Source of the DNA: Neobacillus sp.
GTDB taxonomy: Bacteria > Bacillota > Bacilli > Bacillales > Cytobacillaceae
Assembly (NCBI GenBank): GCA_029256785.1
Contig: JAQSXG010000004.1
Span: forward strand, 1 to 36,689
Length of the DNA: 36,689 nt
Reading direction: 5' to 3'
The position numbers and the translations under genes are program-made. A model generated the notes under the pieces. That model did not search any database, had not been told where the DNA came from, and was given only the letters and a program-made list of their open reading frames with translations. Below are positions 1 to 9,967 of this stretch, in pieces. Position 1 is the first letter of the stretch. The number at the start of each line of letters is the position of its first letter.

Positions 1-25
1 CTGCTACTACGTGTGACAGTGCTGC

Positions 26-607
26 TTATGGTGCTGTGACGAGTGAATAGGTTAATGTCGTTGTGTAGGTTCCTGCATAAGTGTTTGCCGGTACACTTAG
101 AGTCAGATTGCTCTGATCAGCGATATAAGAACCCATTCCGTTTCCAGCCGCAGCACTTAGTAAGGTAACAGCCCCACTATCCACGAGTTTATCCGCTGTC
201 GTGGAAACAGTAGGAACTGATGATGATGTCGGATCATCTTTAGTTACGCTGGCTACTGGGCTGATTTTCAATAAGCCAGTGCTTAATGTCTTAGTTCCGG
301 CAGTAACCGCAGGCGAAGATACGGTTACGTGCCATCCAGCACCCGTTCCTGTGGCATCTGTCAGATTGATGTTCGGCAGAGATACCGTGGTGGATTGTTG
401 GTCCCCATTAAGAGGAACAGCCGGTAATGTGACTGCCCCATTCGTGGAAATAGTCTGAGGGCCACCGTTTATTGCTACCGTTGCTGTGGTTGTTGCTGAG
501 AGATCAGCTGCATGGGTAATCCCATGAGTGCCAAGAAATAATAGAACGGCTGCCAAAAAGGCAACCGTAACTTTCAAAACGATATTCTTTTTTACGACAT
601 ATTGCAT
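26..607 (-). CDS. Secreted WxL-domain-like surface protein
   Basis: Signal peptide (VTVAFLAAVLLFLGTHGITHAA), Thr/Ser/Val-rich body, GWHVTVSS and C-terminal YTTTLTYSL resembling the WxL domain. Start MQYVVKKN at 607 is preferred over the longer ORF because GAGGTG lies upstream. Confidence 0.7.
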   Translation of the reverse strand: MQYVVKKNIVLKVTVAFLAAVLLFLGTHGITHAADLSATTTATVAINGGPQTISTNGAVTLPAVPLNGDQQSTTVSLPNINLTDATGTGAGWHVTVSSPAVTAGTKTLSTGLLKISPVASVTKDDPTSSSVPTVSTTADKLVDSGAVTLLSAAAGNGMGSYIADQSNLTLSVPANTYAGTYTTTLTYSLVTAP

Positions 608-697
608 TTTTATACACCTCTTCAAAATTTTTTCACCGATAAAGTAGTAACTTCCATCGTCATCATGACTCCTTTGACGACCACCTCCTTAAAGAAA

Positions 698-726
698 GGG
701 CCTTACCTGGAGAAATAAGGTAAGGC
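698..726 (-). terminator. Intrinsic terminator after the relaxase gene
   Basis: Minus strand GCCTTACC-N11-GGTAAGGC followed by CCTTTCTTT. Confidence 0.75.
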
Positions 727-2343
727 TTATTGTTCGTATTTGATTTTATAGTCTATTTCCTGTTGCATTCTTTCATATTCAAGCTCATTCTTCCACTTTT
801 TGAAATCATTCATCATGGCACGATCAATTTTACGTATTAGCCGATTTGTTTCATACTTTTTTCTGTAGAGATCCGGATTAAAAGTAGAACTACGTATAAA
901 CCTTGCCTTCTCTTCATTACCATTACTGATACTGTCAAATTGTTGCCGATAAGAAGATTCCTTTTGCTTCTCAGATCCAGTATTATGATTTTGCTTACCT
1001 TTTTCTTTTTCGGATCCGGAACTATTAGGATTCTTATCTTTTCTGGAAGTATCTCCATTTTGCTCATGCCTTGTTTCATCGTTTTGATTACCTTGAGTAG
1101 TGTTCTTTTTTTCTTCAGGATTAGGATCCTCTTGGAATACATGATCGTGCTGTTCGTCTTTTTCTGCCCTACTCATACTTTGATTATCACTGTTTCTCAC
1201 TTTGAGTAATTCCTTGGGATCCTTAATACCTTTTTTTCTCATCTCTCGATCAAAATCACGCAACTCAGTTAATAGAGCATTGCCCAATCTTCTAAATAGG
1301 TCATCAATTTTATTTTCTTTATAAGACTCTGGAGGCTTCGTGTAGGCTTTGTTTTTGTCCGCATTGGTAAAGACGATTCCGTTTTTTTCTTCCGTCTCAG
1401 GGCGCCCTGGGGCTTTACGGTAGGTATTCTTATATTCCTTGTCAAGCCATGTCAAAAGTTCATTTAATCTTTTGCAATCGTCCATATGATTTGTGGACAA
1501 ATAGAGCCTAATTAGCCGATCTAATGGTTGTTTGAATTTCTGGTTCTTTGCATACCCATAGAGCCACATTCTTCTCTGATTAGGCAGACAACGGTACAAA
1601 TCAAGCACTGCCTGTTCATATTTTGGGTTGAATACCACTCCTTTTTCTTTGGTACTAGCAACAATAGACTGTCGAATAATATCAGTAATCTCTTTTAATG
1701 GTTTCTGAAATTGTAAAAGCTGACTTGCAAAGTGACTTTCTGCTCGACTTACCGTACTAGGCTTTCGAAAACCTGATGGCTCTTTTACCCAATAGTCTCG
1801 CATTGTTGTCTCGTCAACATAGCGAACGTCTATTATGGGTCTTGAAGGATTCTCTTCGACCATCGAAACATGGCAATGCAAGTGTTGTGTATTCCTATGG
1901 AAAGCCATGGCAAATAGAGGTTGCTGCAGCTTTTCACGTTGGATCACCAGTTCCATTGTTGATTTAATTGCCTCAACTAACCGTCGTTCATCATATTTTT
2001 TCGTATCCGGATTATACAAACCGTGATGCTCAAGCCAATCATTATCAAAAGAAAACAAATCCTGCCAAAGCACTGTTCCATTCTTTTCAGCTATATCATA
2101 TCGTGCTGTGTATTCACTCCGTTCATTATCAGAAAGGTAATGTCCATCCATCCCCATCAGCCCCTTTGATTTTAAGGGATTGTCCTGATAATCTATAAAC
2201 ATGGATATCTGACGATTTTGATCTTTAATGGCTTCCTCTCGATCTTGGTAGCCAAGAAATTTCGAGAAAGGGTTCCCACTTTTTTTAGCCTGATATGGCG
2301 TAACAAACTGCGTGTTGTAAAATATGCCTGGAGAATTACTCAT
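727..2343 (-). CDS. mobL: MobL/MobP-family relaxase
   Basis: N-terminal relaxase features with an HLHCHVSMVEENPSRP histidine-rich motif; long charged C-terminal tail; position at the end of the T4SS operon. Confidence 0.75.
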   Translation of the reverse strand: MSNSPGIFYNTQFVTPYQAKKSGNPFSKFLGYQDREEAIKDQNRQISMFIDYQDNPLKSKGLMGMDGHYLSDNERSEYTARYDIAEKNGTVLWQDLFSFDNDWLEHHGLYNPDTKKYDERRLVEAIKSTMELVIQREKLQQPLFAMAFHRNTQHLHCHVSMVEENPSRPIIDVRYVDETTMRDYWVKEPSGFRKPSTVSRAESHFASQLLQFQKPLKEITDIIRQSIVASTKEKGVVFNPKYEQAVLDLYRCLPNQRRMWLYGYAKNQKFKQPLDRLIRLYLSTNHMDDCKRLNELLTWLDKEYKNTYRKAPGRPETEEKNGIVFTNADKNKAYTKPPESYKENKIDDLFRRLGNALLTELRDFDREMRKKGIKDPKELLKVRNSDNQSMSRAEKDEQHDHVFQEDPNPEEKKNTTQGNQNDETRHEQNGDTSRKDKNPNSSGSEKEKGKQNHNTGSEKQKESSYRQQFDSISNGNEEKARFIRSSTFNPDLYRKKYETNRLIRKIDRAMMNDFKKWKNELEYERMQQEIDYKIKYEQ

Positions 2344-2762
2344 TCAGAAAAACCAGGGGCGTGCAACTGATTGTGCGTTTTCACCCAGCTTTTCTTATTT
2401 CTTCTTTTCTCTTCCTCAATAGCCTGAAGAATAATATCTTCCGGATTTTCTTCAACCGAAAAGAGCGTGGCGTAATCATCATCATGTATAGTCGTATTTA
2501 GCACGTCCAGAAAAATCCGATGTTGACTAAGCAATTCGTTCAGCATCTTCCTCATGGTTCGTAGTTCATAGTTCAGCTCGTCGTTGGCTTTTGCTTTTTT
2601 TAACAAAGTCGGATATTCAAGACATACTCTGTTAAAGACTTTTCCCATTGACTCCCCCTCATAGGCATAGCTTTCCATGAATGATTCAATATTTTTTGTG
2701 ACATAAATTGTTTTCTTAGGAGATTTTCTTTTTTCGTCCAATCTAACCCTCTCCTTAACCAT
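2340..2762 (-). CDS. Probable relaxosome accessory protein
   Basis: 140 aa, overlaps the relaxase start by 4 nt, charged, N-terminal KKTIYVTKNIESFMESYAYEGESMGKVFNRV resembling an RHH-type segment. Confidence 0.45.
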   Translation of the reverse strand: MVKERVRLDEKRKSPKKTIYVTKNIESFMESYAYEGESMGKVFNRVCLEYPTLLKKAKANDELNYELRTMRKMLNELLSQHRIFLDVLNTTIHDDDYATLFSVEENPEDIILQAIEEEKRRNKKSWVKTHNQLHAPGFSE

Positions 2763-3411
2763 CTAGTTCAACAAGAGACAGCTTATTTATTTTATTTTGT
2801 TGGGTATCAATTGAAATGTTATACCATGATGTTGATTCGCCACTCAACTCGTTATTGATCCAAAGATCGTATACCACCTTTACTAACCCGGTGGTTATAT
2901 TGAGGTTGCTTGTATTAATATAAAGGTCAGCATGTTCGACCTTCATCACAACTTGTTCTTTACTTTTACTCGAATTTTTAACAAGTGAAGGTGGCTGCCC
3001 TCCACCCTTCACGTCACCATCATTTCCTGAGCCGGTACCAATAAGATTCATTAGAACACTGTTCGTACAATAACGACTCGCTTTCTTATAGCGCTGAGGA
3101 AACGTTTTATTTGTGTAAGTATATAAGCTATTAAAAAAATTGTTGGTTAACACACGATCTTTTTCAATTTGTTTTTCTAAACGGTCTTCAACTTTTACAT
3201 GTGATGGTTCATAAGGTTGCGTCTTTGTTTCTCCCTGAATCGGTACTGCTGTTAATCGCGACTTCTTTACCTTATTCAAATGTTGAATAGTACGATTCTG
3301 CTTTTCTACTTTTTTTTGAGTATCAGATAGTTCGAAACTAGAATAAACCGACCACAAGAAAAGACCAAAACAGATAACAATCAATAGAGGAATCGTCAAC
3401 TTATTTTTCAC
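2755..3411 (-). CDS. VirB8-like T4SS membrane protein
   Basis: Single N-terminal TM helix, then a soluble domain of VirB8/NTF2-like size and position between the relaxase and hydrolase genes. Confidence 0.5.
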   Translation of the reverse strand: MKNKLTIPLLIVICFGLFLWSVYSSFELSDTQKKVEKQNRTIQHLNKVKKSRLTAVPIQGETKTQPYEPSHVKVEDRLEKQIEKDRVLTNNFFNSLYTYTNKTFPQRYKKASRYCTNSVLMNLIGTGSGNDGDVKGGGQPPSLVKNSSKSKEQVVMKVEHADLYINTSNLNITTGLVKVVYDLWINNELSGESTSWYNISIDTQQNKINKLSLVELDG

Positions 3412-3424
3412 TTAATCACCTTCT

Positions 3425-4528
3425 TTAATTATTTACCCTTGAGTAACCAACTAAGTGCTTAGCCCAATAGCTGCCCGGACCAATATTGGCGATTTCAATT
3501 TGTTTATCTAATGGATTTTCATCAGTTTCAGCATTGATCATCTGATTATTACCCATATAGATTCCTACATGATCCACGGATCCGTGAAGATTAAACAATA
3601 CTAAATCTCCAGCTTTTATCTGTGATTTTTTGATGCGTGCGAAATTACTATTGCCGGCATACATTGTTTTTGTTGTGGGCCTTCCTGCGATAACAAATCC
3701 TGCTTTTCTAAAGGCATAAATAACCAATCCTGAACAATCAAAGGCGTTTGGACCAGTTTGTCCCCATAGGTAGGGCTTTCCTCGTTGCTCCAATGCGATG
3801 CTAATGGCTTTTTTGGCAGCAGCGCTCACACTCTCTACAACGCCTCCCAATGTACCTGTTTCCGGATCGTAGTATTTAAGAATCTTTTTATAATAGTTAA
3901 AGTCACCACTCCCGGATCCTAAAGACGCAGCCCAATGATAGAAATCCGTATGGTTCTGCAGCGTCCACTTCTTTACACCATTGCGCTTCATCCACACTGC
4001 CAGTGAAGAAAAATTGTAGTAATCGGATGTGAGATTAACGTCTCCTACATCTCTTGCGGACAATTTATGTCCAGCGACTTTTGATAATGCATTTGCCGCG
4101 CTTTTCATACATGCAACGCCGTAATGAATACTCTCAGAGGTGGTTAACTCGTTCCTGTGATTTGAACCACGCGCATACTCTGAAGCTTGAAAGATGTCTG
4201 GAGTATGTTCAGCATCTCCCCCACTTTCCACCTGAACATGAGCAAGCAAAACCGGCAACCAGGATTGATCAAAATTTTGCTTTTTCATTTCTTTCGCTAT
4301 TGCATCTTTAAATCTCATAACCTTTGCTGATACATTGCCTTGGTCAATTTCTTCACCCGTATCTTGTTGCTGTGCTTGATAACCTGTAACTGCGATGATA
4401 ATCGTATTCACAAAAGCAACAGCAGAAAAAAGGAGAAGTGCCACTGAAAAACTCAATAGAGCAATTCGAATCTTCCATACAAAAGGGATGCGCACATCAC
4501 GCACCCCCATCAAATATTGCTTTCTCAC
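3425..4528 (-). CDS. Bifunctional lysozyme-like / NlpC-P60 peptidoglycan hydrolase (VirB1-like)
   Basis: TM helix; lysozyme-like domain (LAHVQVESGGD); NlpC/P60 with Cys (NAFDCSGLVIYAF) and His (SVDHVGIYMG). Confidence 0.9.
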   Translation of the reverse strand: MRKQYLMGVRDVRIPFVWKIRIALLSFSVALLLFSAVAFVNTIIIAVTGYQAQQQDTGEEIDQGNVSAKVMRFKDAIAKEMKKQNFDQSWLPVLLAHVQVESGGDAEHTPDIFQASEYARGSNHRNELTTSESIHYGVACMKSAANALSKVAGHKLSARDVGDVNLTSDYYNFSSLAVWMKRNGVKKWTLQNHTDFYHWAASLGSGSGDFNYYKKILKYYDPETGTLGGVVESVSAAAKKAISIALEQRGKPYLWGQTGPNAFDCSGLVIYAFRKAGFVIAGRPTTKTMYAGNSNFARIKKSQIKAGDLVLFNLHGSVDHVGIYMGNNQMINAETDENPLDKQIEIANIGPGSYWAKHLVGYSRVNN

Positions 4529-7055
4529 TATTAGTTAATTCAACCCAAAAATGAATATTGCCATAACCAGCGATATTCAGAATGGTTTTACCCACTGGCA
4601 AGCGAGGAATCAAATCAAGCTCCGCATTGCTCAATTGCGATTTAAAAGCTCGAGCAATACGATCTGTAGCTTCTGGAGTCTGTTTCATAATAAACTTATA
4701 GGTGGTATTACCAAAAATAGCTGTTAAGATCTTTTCGATTTCTCCCGTCACATTTTGAGGCAATACATCGTCAAAATTCTGACTTGCAAGCCCAACTTGG
4801 CAGAAATATTTACGACCTTCACGTTCCAATCGATCAAGTGCTTCTAGAACAATCAAATTCCCGGATTTAACAGTGTTGTGGAATTCGTCCCATATGATGT
4901 TGGTATAAACGACATCCGAAAGATCGATCTCACCAAGATCGTAGGCCTTTTTCTGCAAGTGTCCGACCTTAATAGCATGATCCCAAACCATATTAAAGAC
5001 TGAAAACAACTGAGCGTTGAACACATTTTTCCTTTGCTTTAATAAACTCTCTAGGTTAAAGACGCCAAACTTTATCGTATCGAGATTCGGCAAAGATGTT
5101 TTTTGATCAAAGAGCCGTGAATAGGTCGAAACAATGTTCTCTACGGCAAGCCGAATTCGATCAATACGCTTTGCCTGAAAACTGTTAACCTCTTCTTTAA
5201 ATTCACCTTCTGGTGTATAAAAATTTTCAACTAACCAATGTAAGAAATCTGAGTAAGTCGGATAAGCGTCATTCGGATATTGCGTAATTTGGGACATATC
5301 GAATCCCAAACTGTCATAAAATTTACCAGCTAAAGAAATGAATTCTATATCCTCTTTGGTTTCTCCGACCTCGCCGGCAAGAAACAGATAATTCGTCTTT
5401 AATGCATCTTTCCACGCCATGAAACTCCCATATTCGTCAATTTCATTCGTATCATCATCAACAACCGTTGCAAAGGGCTGCCAGGGATTAACTGTTCCAT
5501 CGGATCCACTCATATTCATAGTGGTTCCACCACGTTGGCGACAAAACCGATTAAATTCAGCGCTGACCGCGAAGATAAAACAGTTATTTCCCATACTGTT
5601 AGTAAAATCAGCGATTTTTTTAAGCGTTGATGATTTACCAGAACCCATTGTTCCAAAAAGCGAGTAATTATAGCTGAGGCGCTGTGCATCTTTATGTGTC
5701 ATATCAAGCACAACGACACCTTTTGAGTCGGTGTACCCCATATAAAGACCTCGTGGATCAATCAGCTGTGAAAAATCGAATGGATACCCACCAGCAAGTG
5801 ACAGGGCCTTAATTTCCTGTCCTGTTCTCCTCATTAACATTTTCTGCTCAGAATAGGACGTGAATAGAGCTAGCCACTCATACTTTGCTTCTGATAGAAA
5901 TATTCGAGAATTAAAAGTAAGTGGCGTAAGCTCCTTTTGTAGGCTAATAACCTTCTTCTCTAAATCGTCAAGGGCAGGCGCGTAGAGATACATACGTGTG
6001 TGGAACTCTTTACCACACTCATCATCTCTAATCACATCGCGAATCAGATCGAGTAACGATTGAAGCTCAGATCTTGCTTTTTCTCTTTGACTTGACTTCG
6101 TCGCTTCATCAAAACGCGCTTCTTGCTCTTCCACACTTTTGTCTAGATCAGGTAGCAGACTCTCTTTGCTAATGTTATGAACGTCAACGATTGTAACCAA
6201 GTCATTTCGATTGAAAATACCGTTGGCCCAAAAAGGCAAAGGCTTTCTAGGATAACCGATCATGTGAAGGCAAGCCTCAAAGCCATCTCCTTTACGCATG
6301 CAGCGCTCACTAAAACCAAACCCACCTTGAGGTTGAATATAACCCAATACTTCCTCATCATAGCCATCCTTATTGAATCCCGATTGCCAGTCACGATTTT
6401 CATCGTCAAACTCCATATAATCAGAGTTTAAATTCCCTAATTTGTACAGGATCTGTAATTTCTTGACGGCTGGTAGTTCAATGATGTCAAACTCTTTTCG
6501 CGAGCAGCTCAGTAATAAACGGCGATTTTCATCAAGTTTCTTTTCTGTTTTTCCGAAGATCTGAACGTAAAACTCTTGATGTAATAAAGATTTTTGAATC
6601 GTCGTTAATTCATTACGCCGTTCAACTTGGGCGTCATAGAGCAAAGGATCATTAGTGGTCTTTATTTTTTTGGTAACCAATTCAATTTGTTTTCTTGTAT
6701 TGGCCGGGAAACTCATAAAAATGAGTTTGAAATCCTCATGATACTTCCTTAAAAAAAAGGAGTAAGCGAGAATTGCACTCACTTTCTCCGTATCTTGCAA
6801 GCTTTCAAGATTTAATCCTTTTATCTCGAAATAATCCGTAAATCCATTTTTTAACTGAATACAATGTTCATTTTTAAATCCTCTTACTGGATGAACTTTA
6901 ACCACTTTCGAAAATTTAACTTTCTTTTGCTTATAACGCAGTTTTAATTTCTTTTGGCTGCCGAGCTCAGTTTCATTGGTATCATCAACGTCTTTACGTT
7001 GTTTGGCTTGTTTTTCTTCCTCTTTCTTCCGTTCAGCTATGTCATCAATAAACAA
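4497..7055 (-). CDS. virB4: VirB4-like conjugation ATPase
   Basis: 852 aa, Walker A GTMGSGKSS, Walker B-like VVYTNIIWDEFHN, C-terminal VirB4 features. Confidence 0.9.
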   Translation of the reverse strand: MFIDDIAERKKEEEKQAKQRKDVDDTNETELGSQKKLKLRYKQKKVKFSKVVKVHPVRGFKNEHCIQLKNGFTDYFEIKGLNLESLQDTEKVSAILAYSFFLRKYHEDFKLIFMSFPANTRKQIELVTKKIKTTNDPLLYDAQVERRNELTTIQKSLLHQEFYVQIFGKTEKKLDENRRLLLSCSRKEFDIIELPAVKKLQILYKLGNLNSDYMEFDDENRDWQSGFNKDGYDEEVLGYIQPQGGFGFSERCMRKGDGFEACLHMIGYPRKPLPFWANGIFNRNDLVTIVDVHNISKESLLPDLDKSVEEQEARFDEATKSSQREKARSELQSLLDLIRDVIRDDECGKEFHTRMYLYAPALDDLEKKVISLQKELTPLTFNSRIFLSEAKYEWLALFTSYSEQKMLMRRTGQEIKALSLAGGYPFDFSQLIDPRGLYMGYTDSKGVVVLDMTHKDAQRLSYNYSLFGTMGSGKSSTLKKIADFTNSMGNNCFIFAVSAEFNRFCRQRGGTTMNMSGSDGTVNPWQPFATVVDDDTNEIDEYGSFMAWKDALKTNYLFLAGEVGETKEDIEFISLAGKFYDSLGFDMSQITQYPNDAYPTYSDFLHWLVENFYTPEGEFKEEVNSFQAKRIDRIRLAVENIVSTYSRLFDQKTSLPNLDTIKFGVFNLESLLKQRKNVFNAQLFSVFNMVWDHAIKVGHLQKKAYDLGEIDLSDVVYTNIIWDEFHNTVKSGNLIVLEALDRLEREGRKYFCQVGLASQNFDDVLPQNVTGEIEKILTAIFGNTTYKFIMKQTPEATDRIARAFKSQLSNAELDLIPRLPVGKTILNIAGYGNIHFWVELTNSEKAIFDGGA

Positions 7056-7061
7056 TCGTTA

Positions 7062-7403
7062 TTACCTCCTTCCTTGCTTAAACTGATCAAGAGAAAGATC
7101 ATCTATCTTCCTTTTCAGTGAAATTGGATGATACACTGTGCGATCACGAATGAGTAGAAAATATAAGGTTTGTATTTTCAACTTTCCAGGATTTTGTCCG
7201 GAAGGTAAGATCCAAAAGAAAATAAATATTGCCCCACTAACGTAGGTCGGTACTCGCCAAACTAAAGGTATATAATCTTGTGTGTACATGATTAAGGTGG
7301 CATAGCCAATCAACAATCCAAAATGCCAAAAAGCAAATATACCTTTGTATAGAATCTTTACACGCAATTGTTTAGGAATGTCGAAAATTTGATCATTCAT
7401 CAT
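7062..7403 (-). CDS. Small two-TM T4SS protein (DUF5592/TcpD-PrgI-like)
   Basis: 113 aa, two TM segments, immediately upstream of virB4 and overlapping the VirB6-like gene. Confidence 0.6.
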   Translation of the reverse strand: MMNDQIFDIPKQLRVKILYKGIFAFWHFGLLIGYATLIMYTQDYIPLVWRVPTYVSGAIFIFFWILPSGQNPGKLKIQTLYFLLIRDRTVYHPISLKRKIDDLSLDQFKQGRR

Positions 7404-9967
7404 TTTTTCTCTCCTTTCCTAACTGCATCATTAAAATCTCTTGCTTCTTTTACCTTCTTGCCAAATTCAGATCCTTTATTGAAGTTCTTTGAAACGCTAC
7501 TGTTTTGGACTTTATTTTTGACATACTTTTTCATCACATCGCGAACAGGGTGCTTGAACGCTGAGCGAGCTTGTCCTGGCTCAAATTCCATCGGATTAAT
7601 ATTAAGTCGATTATCCGAAGTGTTCTCTTTCCCTCCAGCACCGTGTGTATGGTTTGGGTCTTGGTGTGTTGAAGGTAAATCAAACGCTGATCCTTGTTTC
7701 GCTGAAGAATCGTTTCCAGTGCTCGCACCTTCAATGACTCCCGATCCACTTGTATCAGGTTCGCCTATAGGCGACGCAGTGGTAGTATGAATCATTCCTT
7801 CCGGTGAACTAGATCCTGTATCTGACATAGAAGCAGCAACTTCATTACCAAATGACTCTGCACCACCATCACTTAAAGAGGGCTCACCACTAGAGATTGG
7901 TGACGATACAGATTCTCCAGTATTTGCTGAAGAAGGTTTAGTGCTTCCAGTACTCTCTCCTTGGTTATTCTCGCTCTTTGCCGTTCCGGATACAGGACTT
8001 TGAACTTTTTGGTCAGTTGGCTGTTTCGGTTGTGTAGAATCATTACCATTCTTCTGACTTCCATTAATAGGAGATTCATTAGTCTTTCCTGCGCCATTTG
8101 GAGAGACCTTTTTATTTGCAGAAGTATTCCCTTTCTTTTGATCAGCGTAGACAGGGGATCCCTCTTTCTTCTCAGAACTGTTTAAAGGAGTACTTTGGCC
8201 CGAGTTTGGCTTCTTACCATTGCTTTGATCAGTCGTGTTTCCGGAAATTGGACTATTTGGTTTCCCATCATGATTTTTATTGTCATCAAACGGCTTTTTC
8301 TCTGATGTCGCTCCACTTTGGCCAAGATCCCCTTTTCCCATGTCTGCATCATTTACTGATTTCCCTTGCTCTTGGTTAGCAGTATCTGTTTTTTCGTTTT
8401 TAGAGCTTTCATTATTATTGAGTGGGGATTCTGGCCTTTCATTTGTGTTATTACCCTTCTCAGGTTGATTTGCATTGCGTCCCCTTTGATCTCCTCCAGA
8501 AGTATCACCATAAACCGGTGATGCAGTATCACCTTCAATTGATGCACTTGGGTCAACTGACGAATTAGATGTATCATTCATCAATCCATTTTTTCCATGA
8601 AGTAAGCCATCTCCACTCGTCTGGGACTTCTTTTGCCCAAAACCGGAAGCACCGGCTACAGCCCCAGCAACAGCAGATAGCATGTTACCTCCTTTCTTTA
8701 GAAATTTACCTCCCATTTCTGCGGCTTTCTTAACGCCAAGCGCTCCACCAATAAGCTGCCATCCGGATTTTACACCGGCATCGACACCTAGAACGCGAAC
8801 GACAGAATCAGGGCCGTTAATTGCTGCATAAGCGCCAGCCAAAAGAGCTATTGTACGTGGAATAGCTCCAATGTGGGCACTATTTAAAAATGCAGAATAA
8901 AGCGTGAAGAGCGTCATAATACAAGAGATCGCCATGACTGCCCCTATTGATGCAAATATATTCTCCATCAACCTACGAAACTTACTCATGCTAAAGTCAA
9001 AAAACGAGACAACTAAGAGAAAGATCTTATTAAACATAAGATCAAAACCTAAGCCTCCAAGCTTAAACATAGCTAAAAATAACACAAGACCATTCGCACC
9101 AAGAGTAAAAAGCATGATCCAAGGATGCCAAGTATAACGATAGTAATAGTCTCCAGTAATCGAGGCAAACATTTTAAAGAAACTTTGTATGCCCCCCTTC
9201 TGGACGGCAACCTGTTTTATACTCCCGTTGGAGTTGACTACCGATTCAATTTTGTAATCAATGTACTTGCCTTTTTTGTTAGCCAGATCTTTTACAGTAT
9301 CAGGATCAGCAATCTCAGTAATATCAATTTGACTAACATCGGTTGCGCCTAAAGTCTTAGAAGGTTTAGTCGTCTTAAAATCATCCTTCGCATAGTAATA
9401 AAGGTCAGATACATTACTTAGGATGACTTGAGAGCCAACCTGATCCATATGTGCTCCATCTTTCAGATAGGCAGAAGCCATGATCCACATCTTATCCATA
9501 AGAAAAGGAAGCGCCAAAACAATTAGGATCATCACGGTGAAGTTTCTCAGGATTTCTCCACCTTTAAGCCGAAAGCCCATGATCATGAATAGACCAATCC
9601 CCACCAGTACAGAACCCATTATCGGACCTCTAAAAGGTTTCATGCTATTAAATACTGCAATAGCTGCAGGAGAGTTAAAGAATGGGTCCATGGTGGCCAG
9701 TTGCGTAAATCCCTTACTTAATTGATCAATAAAAAAGCCAAGCGTTGTAATGAGCGCCCAGCCAAATTGTCGAAGTGAATAATACATATAATTCACTGGA
9801 TGTAGGATAGAAGAAAATTTGTTCAAGAAAGAGATAATCTGTGAGTTGTTACTTGGAACATCAAAAGCATAAGCAGCTCCGGCAACAGACAGACTCAAAA
9901 TCAAAACAATGAATCCACCCATAAAAAAATGTGGCCATCTTTTCTTACGTTGCACTTTTCTCCACAA
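7400..9967 (-). CDS. VirB6/TrbL-like polytopic membrane protein with long repetitive C-terminal tail
   Basis: 855 aa; N-terminal signal and multiple TM helices; disordered Ser/Gly/Asn/Lys-rich tail with recurring SP(I/V) motifs. Confidence 0.8.
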   Translation of the reverse strand: MWRKVQRKKRWPHFFMGGFIVLILSLSVAGAAYAFDVPSNNSQIISFLNKFSSILHPVNYMYYSLRQFGWALITTLGFFIDQLSKGFTQLATMDPFFNSPAAIAVFNSMKPFRGPIMGSVLVGIGLFMIMGFRLKGGEILRNFTVMILIVLALPFLMDKMWIMASAYLKDGAHMDQVGSQVILSNVSDLYYYAKDDFKTTKPSKTLGATDVSQIDITEIADPDTVKDLANKKGKYIDYKIESVVNSNGSIKQVAVQKGGIQSFFKMFASITGDYYYRYTWHPWIMLFTLGANGLVLFLAMFKLGGLGFDLMFNKIFLLVVSFFDFSMSKFRRLMENIFASIGAVMAISCIMTLFTLYSAFLNSAHIGAIPRTIALLAGAYAAINGPDSVVRVLGVDAGVKSGWQLIGGALGVKKAAEMGGKFLKKGGNMLSAVAGAVAGASGFGQKKSQTSGDGLLHGKNGLMNDTSNSSVDPSASIEGDTASPVYGDTSGGDQRGRNANQPEKGNNTNERPESPLNNNESSKNEKTDTANQEQGKSVNDADMGKGDLGQSGATSEKKPFDDNKNHDGKPNSPISGNTTDQSNGKKPNSGQSTPLNSSEKKEGSPVYADQKKGNTSANKKVSPNGAGKTNESPINGSQKNGNDSTQPKQPTDQKVQSPVSGTAKSENNQGESTGSTKPSSANTGESVSSPISSGEPSLSDGGAESFGNEVAASMSDTGSSSPEGMIHTTTASPIGEPDTSGSGVIEGASTGNDSSAKQGSAFDLPSTHQDPNHTHGAGGKENTSDNRLNINPMEFEPGQARSAFKHPVRDVMKKYVKNKVQNSSVSKNFNKGSEFGKKVKEARDFNDAVRKGEKK

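Noticed and set aside
7368-7790. 140-aa plus-strand ORF
   Set aside because: Antisense to the VirB6-like tail; no start signals.
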